From contig CM041090.1 in assembly GCA_023079485.1 (NCBI GenBank), forward strand, positions 31,770,874 through 31,834,873: 64,000 bases of DNA, written 5' to 3'. Numbering within the stretch: position 1 is the first letter of the stretch; every line of letters starts with the position of its first letter. Of the stretch, positions 26,382 to 37,700 are shown in pieces. The position numbers and the translations under genes are program-made. This DNA is from Archilochus colubris (Eukaryota; Chordata; Aves; Apodiformes; Trochilidae). The notes under the pieces were generated by a model. That model was not told where the DNA came from, ran no database searches, and saw nothing but the letters and a program-made list of their open reading frames with translations.

Positions 26382-28089
26382 AAAACTGATGTAAAATTTT
26401 AGCACCTGCAACCCATTCAGGACTTTTCTACCTAAGGCCTATCTGTATCCCGATCTATTCTGCAGAACAGAGCTATGTGGAGAGCTCAAGGGAGACATTA
26501 AATGTTCCTGTTTCATATATTTAGGACCATAAATTACCATCAGTAGTTGTTACTTGGGTATCTGGCTTATCATGGTGGCAATGCATCACTGGCTTTGCTC
26601 CTTGGCTTCTGTTTTTCTCTTGATGTGGATGACTGCAAGATTGGTTACAATTAATATAATTGTTCTTGGCTGCCAAAACTTACATGCCAGAGACAGTAGA
26701 GGGGTTTGCATGAGATTATGGAAATCTGCTTCTCTCCTTGTCACTTCTCTTGCCATTCAAATGCTCCTCTGTTTTATGTTTAGGTGAAAGCAGCCCACAA
26801 ACCGTAGTTCTCTAACAAACATTGACCTTTTCCCCATAAAATGAAATCCAATCTAAACAGGGAATCCACAGTTTCCTGACAGTTTCCACAGTCAGTAGGA
26901 AGATGAGCTTTAAAAATTGTTTCTACAGAGAACATTATGCAGTTAGTCAAAATAAGTACAACACATGCATGAGTATACACACATGTACATCTACACATAA
27001 AACCCAAATGGGAAATCCACTGTGCCAAAGAAGTGTCAGCAAATGCAGATGTCAAGGAGAGAAATGGACTCAGAATTATAAGGAAGAAATGGATTTAAAA
27101 GGATAAAAGAGGAAGGGGCAATCAAATCAATCTTTGGGCAACATTGTAACGTAAAGAAGGATTAGGGAAAATTATTTCAATTTGAAAATGATCAGATGAG
27201 GAAATGGTAATTTAACTACGTTTGCAGAAAAAATATGCCAAGGTAGCCAGAGTCTTGTGAAATGTGAAACATTTTAATGTTGTAAATGTGGTCTCTTGGC
27301 AAATAAAGTGAAGAATAGGTCAGCTTCTCTACCCTGAGAAACTTCTTTAAGAATAAACGCCTGTGAATCTATAGCTTCTTATAATTCTTTATAGCTCTTT
27401 CTATTGTTCATATTACTAAGTGATACCCAGGTGCCTCCAGGTGCATAGATACGCATGCATTAAATACATGTTCATAGTCTCAGCTAAATTAGGGCTTGAT
27501 GAAAAGGATTCTGACCAAATCAAACATTATGTATCTATGCTCTAACCCAGCAGACAGCACACTCCTTTCCAAGACAGCACATCACCATTGAAGAGGAAAA
27601 GCCTCTCTTCTCTGCTTCTACTCAGTCTCAAGCCCTTTTAAGGCTATGAAATCTATCTGAGTAAAATACAGGCTTCAGCTGAATATCTACCAAGAAAAGA
27701 ATTTTATCCAGAGTGCAGTTTTATTTTGAAGCATGACTGTTAAAATAGTAGCCTCTTGTTCCGAAAACCTTCTCCATCCCTGTTATCACATTCAAGTTTC
27801 ATCTTCCTTATGAAAGCAAGAGAATTTTCCCCTCATCTATTCCAGCTATTCAGCTACGGGATTCCAATTCAGAAGATCTCTTCTGTCCATTAAATATCTT
27901 GAATTTTGTTGAAAAAGTTATTTCTGGGGACTAATCTCACTGCTAAATATATGCTTGTACAGGTTTATTTCTTGTTTTAAAATAATGTTACTCCGCTAAA
28001 AGCTAGGATAGTAACTCACAAAGTTGTCACCCAGGGTAGGGTCTAAGGCAGAAAATCCAGTATGACCTTTGGAGATCAGTTTTCATTCA

Positions 28090-28106
28090 TTTTTTTTTTT
28101 TTTTTT
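28090..28106. repeat. Poly-T run
   Basis: About 17 consecutive T bases lie in the complete BEGAIN intron. Confidence 0.9.
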
Positions 28107-29013
28107 CCAATTTTAACTTAAAAACTCCCATGGTGCTCATGTCAGGTCACTGTGAAGTATATGGAATCCCCAATCTCTCTTCAGTCACTCTTCAAAGCCA
28201 AACCTCTGATTTACAGTTGGTATTTTCTAACCTACTCAGCACTGCTCTGATCTTGCTCCAACTGTGCTTAAAGAAAAAGATCACCTCTCATTTTTTTGTT
28301 AGACAGGTTGAAAACTTCACAATCTAGCTACATAAATGACCTCCCTGTTTAGGTAAGACATGGGAGGTGTAGCAGCAACATAGGTAATTCTGGATACATT
28401 AAGACAGTAAAGGCTTTCAGAAAGGAGTAGAAAAGAATGGTCATTTGGTCTCTTGGAATAATTTGGCACTAAGAGCAATCAAAGTTTAATAACAGAAATG
28501 TTCTCTAGTATGCAAGTGGGATCTTGTTACAGGAGGCTTATTTATTAGGGGAGCTGAAGTTCTCTCTCTCTTCAGTGAATAAAGCAAGTGACACATTATT
28601 GAAATGAATTCTAGTTCTTTGTTTTTCTCACACTGATTTTCCTCTGTGAAATTTTGCTGACACTCTTTTGGATGACAGTTTTGTCTCAGACATTACTCTT
28701 CTCCAGGCTGAGAAACCTAGTTGCTCAATTTGCAGTATCCCTTGCTATTTTCAATAGAAACCTTTTTAAAGCTCATCTTGTAAAATATTTTGGCCTTTCA
28801 CTATGATGTGTCTGCAGGGGAGTAACCCCTGCATAATCTCTAACATAAGCTTTCTTCATGATATGGTACAATGTTCCATTAGTCACTTTTACTAATCTGA
28901 TGTTTGGTACCAGTCTTACACCTGTCATGAGCCAAAATCACTCTTTCTGGCACAAGTTTTGAAGGATACTTAACTCACTAGGGCTCGATGAAGTTGATAA
29001 AAGGTTTCCTACT

Positions 29014-29092
29014 AAGAATCACAGAATGTTAGGGCTTGAAAGGGACCTTGAAAGATCACGAAGTCCATCCCCTCAGCAAGGGTAGGATCACA
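29014..29092 (-). mobile_element. CR1 LINE 3' tail fragment
   Basis: The reverse complement of a CR1 3' end is seen as aagaatcacagaatgttagg, then gcttgaaagggaccttga and aagatcacgaagtccatccc. Only the terminal 80 or so bases are recognisable. It lies inside the complete BEGAIN intron, about 1.4 kb upstream of the coiled-coil exon in plus coordinates. Confidence 0.85.
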
Positions 29093-29517
29093 TTTTTTTT
29101 AACAGAAGTGGGGTGGTCACCCCCTCTGTAAATATGATGCTGGGTTTATGGCAGCTGTGCCTGAAATAACATTCCAGGAGAAAAGAGTTCCAGTGTTCCC
29201 TGTCCTTAAAGCTGAAATTTATTGGAACAAAACTGCATCAAGCAGAAAGTCATCTTCAATAGCTCTGCTCAAAATGAAGTTAAAGGAAATACACTGTTGG
29301 AAAGAAAACAATTTGGAGAATCTTCAGACTCTTTTTGATAGATGTGTGTAGATTTCCAGCTATTTTGGCCTTTTAAGAAGAAGCTTCCCCAGTGAGGGAA
29401 GCATTTAGTTTATAAGACCACAGTAGGATGTTTCCTAATTTGAGGTCGTACAGCTTCTTTCTGTTTAAAATGACTATAAAATAGTTTGGTTGGCTCATTT
29501 TATTGGTGGTCCCTGGC

Positions 29518-29560
29518 TTTTTTTGTTTGGGTTTTTTTGTTTTTTGTTTTTTTGTTTTTT
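29518..29560. repeat. T-rich (TTTTTTG) simple repeat
   Basis: Runs of three to seven T separated by single or few G recur across about 43 bases. Confidence 0.9.
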
Positions 29561-29779
29561 ACCTTCTGCAAAGATTAAAATCTATTTCTTTGGATATAGC
29601 CCTGGAATGATTTATTGTGAATATAATATTGACTTATCCAATGAATTAAATCAAACAGTTCAATTATCTACTTCACTTTAGGTACGTCCTTGCAATAAAT
29701 GCAAATACATTACTACATAAAGGGATAATTAGGGGTTCAGAAGTTTCAAAAACAAATGAAAAAATGGATATTAAGTGTC

Positions 29780-29797
29780 ACTTGTAAATTTACAAGT
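29780..29797. repeat. Perfect 18-bp palindrome
   Basis: acttgtaaatttacaagt equals its own reverse complement. It lies in the complete BEGAIN intron about 670 bases from the coiled-coil exon. No known binding site is claimed. Confidence 0.95.
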
Positions 29798-30467
29798 AGA
29801 TTACAGGCCATTTTAATAAGTTCCAGGAATGTCAAGTGCACATACTTCTTATTGTAATTTGTCATTAACTTTCATTTGCCATAGCACTGCCACATCGTCA
29901 ACAATTTTGAACAATAGGTTTTCAGTATCATTCCATTCTCTCTGAGACTTAAAAGAAAATTATTTGCTATAGCGAAGTATGAAATGTCATAATAGTATTT
30001 TAATTGAACATAGGCACAATTTTGAATGATAGAGGGCCAGATTGTCTTCTCTTCAACCAGTGGAATAGAGAGTAATAGAAAATACATGGCCAAATACATG
30101 AAAAATATCTATCTGTGTATATACAGTGTAAGTATGTATATGCAGTATAATTATAACCTTAATATGTGTAACACATGGCATTAACCTACATGTATGTTTA
30201 CACATATCTGATGTCATAGGTGTATCCACACATTTATATTTCTTTTCATCTTTACTTTCAATACTGACAGATCTTATATATCACATATCAATATCTTTGT
30301 TGTCTGCAATTTATATTCAGGTAAGTGAAAACACAATTTGTAACCAAAAAATAATAAATTATGTATGCTTGAGACTGAATGCTTGCATTTTTACTTCCAT
30401 ACGTCTTTAAGATGACCATTTGTAATTTCCTAATACCTCTGTTTATTTCAAAAAGTTAGTTACTAAC

Positions 30468-30629
30468 CTTCTCAGCTTTTCAGTTACTTTTTCAAGTTCC
30501 TCCTGAGCACGTCTCAATTCTATTTCAAGATACTGACGTGTAGAATCAAATTCCGTTTCAAGCATTTCCAGCTTATGGGTAGTGTACGACAGACGCTTTC
30601 GTAATTCCCCCTTCTGTTCTTGTAAAGTA
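30468..30629 (-). CDS. BEGAIN: BEGAIN coding exon, first part of N-terminal coiled coil
   Basis: This internal exon is read on the minus strand from 30629 down to 30468 (162 bases). A pyrimidine-rich tract ending in tttttctag precedes it and the donor gttagt follows it. It starts and ends in phase 2. The peptide begins TLQEQKGELRKR, contains SYTTHKLEMLETEFDSTR, and ends EKVTEKLR. Leucines and charged residues recur in a heptad pattern expected of a continuous alpha-helical coiled coil. As I recall the mammalian protein, it differs at very few places (for example Met for Lys in KLEMLE and Gln for His after DSTR). BEGAIN binds the guanylate kinase domain of PSD-95/SAP90 at excitatory synapses, and this segment is its N-terminal coiled coil. 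The paralogue TJAP1 has a related helix but is clearly less similar. The exon and gene identity are near certain; the function is inferred from the family. Confidence 0.95.
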
Positions 30630-31594
30630 CTAGAAAAACAAAAACCACAGGTGTAGAATTTAGCTGCTCCTGAAAAGCTTTTCATGATGCACTTTTTGAC
30701 CAGTTCCCTACAGTATAGGTTGGCATAAAGCCAGAGAAGTGTGCTTAATAACTCATTTACTGCACTTTGAAAATCTTCTGATTTAGACAGTTGACTGTCT
30801 TCCCATCTGTCTTTTCTAGCATATTCATTCCTAATATCTCATTAACCATAGTGGAATATTTTGTGAAAGGAACCTCATTATAATTGAAAGTACAGTCCAG
30901 AGTTTGGTTTCACACAAGACCTTTTCTTTGGTTATCTTAAAATACTGTGACTGAAGTAGCAGATATCACCAGAGCAGCAACACTAACTAAACTGCAAAAA
31001 GATTTCTTTACCAGTAATCCAAGTCATTATGCATTTTTCTGGACAAAGATAATTTTGATTTATTTGATTAAATTTCCACCCCATAGCCTGGCTGTAGAGC
31101 TGCTAGAGATGTTGTCATTCAGGATTTCATCCAGAAATGGTAATCCAGAGAATGGTAATCAATTAATATTACAGTAATTTTCAAGTTATTGCTCTTTCCA
31201 ATTTTACCACTTTTTTTGGAGCAAAGACTTCCCAGACTCAGGTGTGATCCCCAAATTTTTAAGGTGTTTTCACTAATAAAGGGCTGTGCTTGTAAGCTAG
31301 CTTCTGTTATGCTCCTTGACAAAACAAAGCACTAAGCACAGAATTTGGAGAAAGGAGGTTTTTGACTTTGTTGTTTTTTCTTTATTTTAGAGATAAAATA
31401 AGATAGCATAAAGCCAGGAGATATAAGCAAAGCTTTTATCATGAAGATAAAAATGCCATCTGCACCCAAATAGTTCCTCTGAATAAGCAGCAATGGACTT
31501 GCAGATCTTTCCCCTGCTTTATTGAAGCTTCACTGTGACTTCAAGTGAGCCAGTCTGCCCTTTCCTCAGTTCTTACTTGTACCATGAAGATCTT

Positions 31595-31789
31595 TTATCT
31601 TTGTCTGTTTAGTTTGTAAGCTCCTACATCTTCTATCATGTTTACCAATTGCACAGCAGGCAGGGTTCCAATCACAGCTGGTATCTCTGGAGGTGACTGA
31701 CTTGCTTCAGATACTGCAACCTCAGTATTCAGCTGATCTCTTGACCTCAGGTGGGAGCTCTGAGGCACGGCAGAACTGGAGTCTGCCAT
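31595..31789 (-). other. Open frame of 64 codons; possible alternative first exon of BEGAIN
   Basis: An ATG at 31789 in a favourable context (G at -3, G at +4) opens a 64-codon frame ending in TAA. The peptide starts MADSSSAVPQSSHLRSRDQ and is rich in Ser, Pro, Gln and acidic residues, less biased than the chance frames nearby. It lies about 1.1 kb upstream of the BEGAIN coiled-coil exon on the same strand. After codon 14 the sequence reads CAC CTG AG|gtcaag. Splicing there would be phase 2, which is exactly what the exon at 30629 requires, and would give His-Leu-Ser-Thr-Leu-Gln-Glu-Gln. The usual mammalian junction, as I recall it, is Lys-Leu-Ser-Ala-Leu-Gln. The donor is weak because it has C at +3. 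A minimal ATG-TGA overlaps the start. It could equally be chance. Confidence 0.15.
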
Positions 31790-34700
31790 CACATAGAGAC
31801 AAAATTTCTACCACGTGATGCACTGTGATTTTCCTTGATTATTGTTAATACTATGGTAAAAATAATTCTTCAGACAATAATGGCAAATCTTGATTCCCTT
31901 TGATGTCAAGTGTGTACTGCCATCAGCTTCAGTTAAGTAATGTTTTGGGTCTTTAATTAGACAAGAGAGTTGGTAACAACATGACATTCTTCAAGAAACA
32001 CTTATCTGAGCTTGCTTCAGTGTGCCTGCCTTCTCTCCTAGAAGCTGCACCTGAAGCTCCAGTGAGTTAGTACAAAAGATTTACAATTATGGCTTACTTG
32101 ATCCTGCAGCTTAGATCTAGAAAACAGTCTGATGTTTTGCCAATACAGTGCTCTATTTCAATTACACATATTGCATGGTTAGAGTTATACTTAAATGACC
32201 AATTGGAGTTATTATGTCTTAATATGACATATTCTAATTCAGATGTTTAACACTGCTCCAGTTAATGCAGTTATTTAGTTTTCATATTTCATTTGGTGAA
32301 TAAGATTATCTATGGAAATGAGAATCTGGACCTATGCTGCTCATTTCTGTATGTCCTCATTTATGATATTATCACATAATACTGGGCTTCACTTGCTCTG
32401 CTTTTGGCTGTTGCTACTCCTCTGCTCATCTTGAGAAAGAAAAGTGCTCAGCTTTCCTCCTTGTAGCCTGACAACCTGGAGTTTCTTCTGTGATGTGGGA
32501 GTAATGATGTCAAAACTGTTTAGAGTAAAAAGAGATTTGATCTCAAAGTCTTCTGCTGCTCTAAAAAACCTAACCAGTACATTTGTACAAAAAGTAGACA
32601 TCAGATCCTCCACTACAGTTTCAGATAAAAATGCTCAAAATGCTCTGTGCTGGGCACATGCAGTTAGTGCATGTTAAGCTAGATCAGGAAAGTTACAACA
32701 GCTGCTGCTGTGGGAAGTTTTGGGCACAGAGTTTGACATCTGGGGGAAGAGAGTCTGTAGGGGTACAGATAATAGGGTATATGATGAGAATGTCAGGGTT
32801 ATGTAAGTCAACCATAAGTGTTAGACTGCTTAACAAAAGGGAAAAAGAGGAAATCTAATGGCTTCCAATAACTTTGTCTTCTACTTCCTTACGTAGGACC
32901 TTCTTGCCTGGGGTCTCAGTTGTATGAAGATTAGGCAGGAACAAAACGCCTTACTCCTCAAATGAAGTTGCTTCTGCATATAAGTGCTTGTACCTGTCTG
33001 GGGGGAAATTTGGAGTTCAAAATTTGAGTTCTGGGTAAATCTCAGTCCTCAGGTGGAAGGCAGAGCTGGTGTGAGCTGTGAAAATGTACTTCAGGATTCA
33101 GGTCTGGAAGGCTTGGCAGGTTTCAGCAACCTGGAGGGCCTAAGTTCAGAAAAATTTTGAAGGATAAACTTGAATTCAGGCTCAAACTTTCTTTCCCTCG
33201 GAGTTCACTTGGAAATGTTTGTATTCTTGAATTCTTTGCTTTCAACATGGGTTTATTTATTTCATTAAAATCAAACCTATCCTAATGAGCTTTTCTAAAA
33301 CTGCCCACGTATGTGCACTTTCACTTAACATTTGGGATAGTAAAGCATAGCACTAATTTTGTAAAAAATAAAAAAAATTGAAAAGGATGTTTAAGGAGTA
33401 AGTTTGGCAACTTCAAAGATCAAAGCTATTCTTGTTCAACAAACCATAATTCTGAATAAACCAAACTAATCTCCACTCAAGCTGAAATATCCTTAATCCC
33501 TCCCAAACCTAGCAGAACTGCTGCTCAGTGTGTGCTTTGTTTCTTTGGATACTAACACAAGCATCTGGCTGTTTCTAAAAGGGCTTACTATTTTCAGACA
33601 GGAACAATAGTACCTGGTTTATGATGGGATTATTTAAGGTGTAGTAGTAGCTATATAACAGTGAATAAGCATTAAAATACAAGTTATTAGACAACTAGAT
33701 AAAAATTTTAGGAAAAAAACCACATGTTCTGACAAGAATACACTGAATGGTAGAAAGCAGATAGCCAGCTTCAAGAAATAATAAAATGAAACTTATGCTT
33801 ATGATGGGAACAAATTGGAAGTATTGCTGAAACTGGGACTGAAAACATTGCATGGGTGCTAACAGAGTAATGCTGAGAGCATATTTCCCAGGATTCCCAG
33901 GGTGGCTTGAAATTCTGCATGACTTGAGCCTTATCTAGATAGATTACTGTTTAAGGCAAAGCCTGTTGTTTTCTCTTGCTTACAGATATATATGAATGAA
34001 CACCAAAAAGGGAACACAAGGTAATTGAAACTGTAGAAAGAAGAACACATAATGTGTCAAACTTATTATCACTAATAGCAGGGTCAAATGCTCAAATTTT
34101 GATTTATACAAACCAAAAGTATCTCACAAGCTTTTTATTTTTTTGCATTTCTTTTGAAACAGGCCTTCCTTCTCTAAAAGCTTTTGTTGTACTGGTAGCT
34201 TCCAGTGGTATCACATAATGCCATGCATTAATTCTCTTTACTTGTGGTGTTGTGTACTTTCTGTTTCTATAAGCCTGGGCTTTTCATGAAAAGTGCTTAA
34301 TTTTTTTATGTGCTCCTGTAAATTTGATAGTGGCAATTTGGATAGGGTTGAAAAGAGGGAAAAAATAATGAGTCAGAATATGGTGACATGAAGTCCAACA
34401 TTTACCATTCCCCCTTTTCTCCAAAACAACCAGCCACACAAACTAACTGTATTTTGTTTCTGTTGTCACATAGCAGTTAATAACACAAGTTCACAATATT
34501 TTTAGTGCTGCCAAACCAGTATTTTTCCTTTAATAATTTATCTTCTATGGCTGGTCAACCCTCACGGTTCAAGATTATTACAGAATGGAATCCAAAAGCC
34601 TGTAGAGCAGGACCTTTTGGATAAGACATTCTCTCTTCTAATAATCTCCAACGTCCTGCTCCTGTGACAACCAGTAGTTGCGAGTTATTATCAATTTTTC

Positions 34701-37700
34701 TTCATTAAATTTATTTCTCTAAAAACAAGGTCAGTAAGTGCAATATTAAATATTTAGACTGGCAAAAGAAAACCTCTCAAGGGAAGCTAGTTTAAAGGTT
34801 ATTAACAACAGGTCTTCAGACTTCCCATAGTATTATATTCACCGATTAGCTCTGTTTATACTCATTGGAAAGGTAAAATCGATATAAAAATATATATTGG
34901 CACAGAAATTTGTGCACAAAAATGTGGTAACACTGCCAATAATTGCCAGCTTTGATTTCTGGAGTTGCTCCTTGCTGAGGAATTTGAAAGGTTCTTCCCC
35001 CAGGCAGTGCTAAGCCTGACTGTTGAATCCCACTGCTGGATCTGATGCTCCACAACAATTTGAAGTCATTCAGGGGAGAGGTTAACAAGTGGGAGTTAGC
35101 ACTACTCAGGCTCTACATTTAGTGGACAGAGATCTACTTCACAGGAGAAAGGTGAGAAGGCTGTGCAGGCAAGTTCAAGTATCACCAAATACTCCTGGTA
35201 AAACTTTTCACATCCCAGCTTGCGCAAGAATTGCAGGAAAGAGATGTTCGTATTCCTGGTGTTGCCTGTCCTTTCCCATAGAGCTTTGTCCACAGAGTGT
35301 GGTGAGTGGTCAAAATGGCTAATTTTTTGTTCCAGATGTCCCCACTATCCTGCATGTTAATCTGAGCATCCATGCCACTGCACAGCCTCAGCCCCAGGGA
35401 AGGATTCACAGGTTGATAAGCAGGATGGTGACAGACAACTTGTGCTTATCTCAACCTGCAGCCATCACTCAGGATTCTTCTGCAGTGCTGGCTGGAGAAG
35501 CTCCAGGTGAACACACTTCCACCGGGGCATTATGAGTCAAGCTAAAATGCCACATGGTGATAGCTCTATTCTGAAGAAGCTGTGCCAGAAAATAACAAGG
35601 TTGTGATTGTACCTGTCTGAACTTCTGCCAGCTAATCTGCCTGCAGATAGCCTGATGACAGAATAGGGCTGGTGTGCAAACTGGAGTTGTTCAGCTGCCT
35701 GCAGGCTGGAGGATTTCTAGACCCTCTGACATCCCACAAAGAAGGTGCTCCCTGAGCTGGTACTCCCTGAGTGTGGAGTGAATTGGAAAAACCCACATCT
35801 CCGCCCAGCTGGACAAAGGTCTTTGGCAGCACTTTCAAGCCTGCCAGCTGCTCTGGGGTTTTGCTTTTGGGTGGTTCTGCAATGTTGTTTAAAACCAGAA
35901 CAAACTAATTTTTTTAACTATTGCAATTCTCTCTGGATGGACAGATCACATTCCTTCACACAGCTCTAGGAGTGAGTAAATCAAAATATGATTAATGGTG
36001 TTAGGGGAAAAATCAGTGGTGAAAGGAATGCAAAATGGGGGCAAGACAGATGCTCATGTCAAATATGCTGAAGAAATATATCAAGGGTTCTCATATCTAG
36101 ATGGTGAAATGGAAGTTTTAATGCAGCTGTGAAATCCTCAGTCAAAATCATTGTATTTTGTGAGTAAATGTCCTGCCATGGGAGAAGGTACTAACCTAGT
36201 CTGAAGTTTGGGGCTCTGACTCTTGTACCTGGCTTTGCCAAATACGTCTGGTGTTGTATGGGTCAAATGAGTTAAGTCAAGGCTGGCCTGACCAATACTG
36301 CTGGTCAGGTCTGGCTCCTGTTCTTATGTTGGTCTTGATGAGCTGCCACATCTCTGCTCAGGATGAGATTAATGTGACCTATTTTAGAAGCTTTCTTTTA
36401 GATGAGGTGACGCAAATCTGGAAGTACCCATTTCCATTGCTTACAAAGGGAATACAGTCGAGTAGCTCAGATGAAGACAACCACATCTCATCAGATAAGT
36501 CCCCCTCTTCCTGACTCACTACTGTGTGTTTGGCATGAGGTAATAGTATTTCCTTTCCTGTTTGCTAGGACTGTGGGAGGCCTGCAAAAAAAAAAAAAAC
36601 ACTAAATGCTTTTAAACTGTTTATCAGATCTGTTCCATCTCTGTGATGTGTCACATTCTAAAAATGGGCTTCATAGGATCAAAAATTCGGGAGAACTGAT
36701 GGAAATTTAAAAAATATATCTGGAAAAGAATTTCAAAGTGCACCTTTTCTTCTTCCACACAGTGGGTTTTTATCTTGGGAAAAGTCTAAAACAGCCTCAC
36801 ACAGGTGCTTGCCTTGGAGGAGTCAAAGATCAGGAGAAACTCTGTGTGAAGGGCCAAAGGACTGACTGTAAGTCCAGCCATTCTGTGCCTACTTAGACCA
36901 CTAATGACAGACAGGAGCAGTGATGTGGTGAGTAGTAACAGAGTCTGGGGGCAGGTTTGCATGATCTCTTTTCTGGAAGACCTTCCCCAACAGTGTAAGA
37001 ATGCTGTGGACCTCTGCTCCATGACTGGATTTCCCAGCTCCTTTTATTCCAGCACAGGTCTGCTCCTACTCATGGGACTTGTTTCTGGCTCTGGCCAAGC
37101 TCTGCCTGCTGCCCCAGGTGGACACACTTTAAGAAAGGAACCTAGATGTCATCACAGGAGGAACAGCTTTGACATGATGATAGTTGTGTCATTGAGTCTG
37201 ACCCCACAACAATGTTTTTTAGATTTTTAGTTGTTGGGAAATGAAGTCTAAGCATTTTACAAGTGTTTTCTAAATTAATGAAAGGTCTTTAATGAAGCAG
37301 TAATTGGATTTCTATGTTAATCAAGCTTTGATTATGTGTTACATGCTCAGGGTCACCATTTCAAAAGGGTAATGCCAAAACTATCTTCCAAAAGACTGCA
37401 GCTTTTGTGGTTAACCTTGTGCTTGTTCCATCTGATTACGAGGGGGATGGGATCAAATTACAATGTCTACATTGAGATTCTGAGGACCTGACTGCAGACC
37501 TGAAATTAGTTTTTCTGGGGAAATAGATTACATTGCCACAGCTCAGACTCTTAGACCACAAATCCCCATGATCTCCTGCTCTTTATTCAGCTGCTTCATT
37601 TGTACTCAGATAAATGCCTTGACAAATGTTTATCCAAATTCTACAATAGGCTTTTTCCTATAAATTCAAGCTCACACACACCTTGTTTAGCTCATCTACT

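Larger units (their letters stand above)
24395..30467 (-). other. BEGAIN: Complete BEGAIN intron (phase 2, 6073 bases)
   Basis: This is the only intron whose two ends are both visible. It starts with gttagt at 30467 and ends with ttttag at 24395. It splits an arginine codon after two bases. No further exon is needed for frame or homology, because the peptide runs from EKLR straight into the next conserved residues. It contains a 20-bp tandem repeat (26342-26381), poly-T stretches (28090-28106, 29518-29560), a CR1 tail (29014-29092) and an 18-bp perfect palindrome (29780-29797). The stretch 25330-25640 is somewhat richer in G, C and CpG than its surroundings and is open on both strands, but I recognise no protein in it. 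Nothing else in the intron was recognised. Confidence 0.92.
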
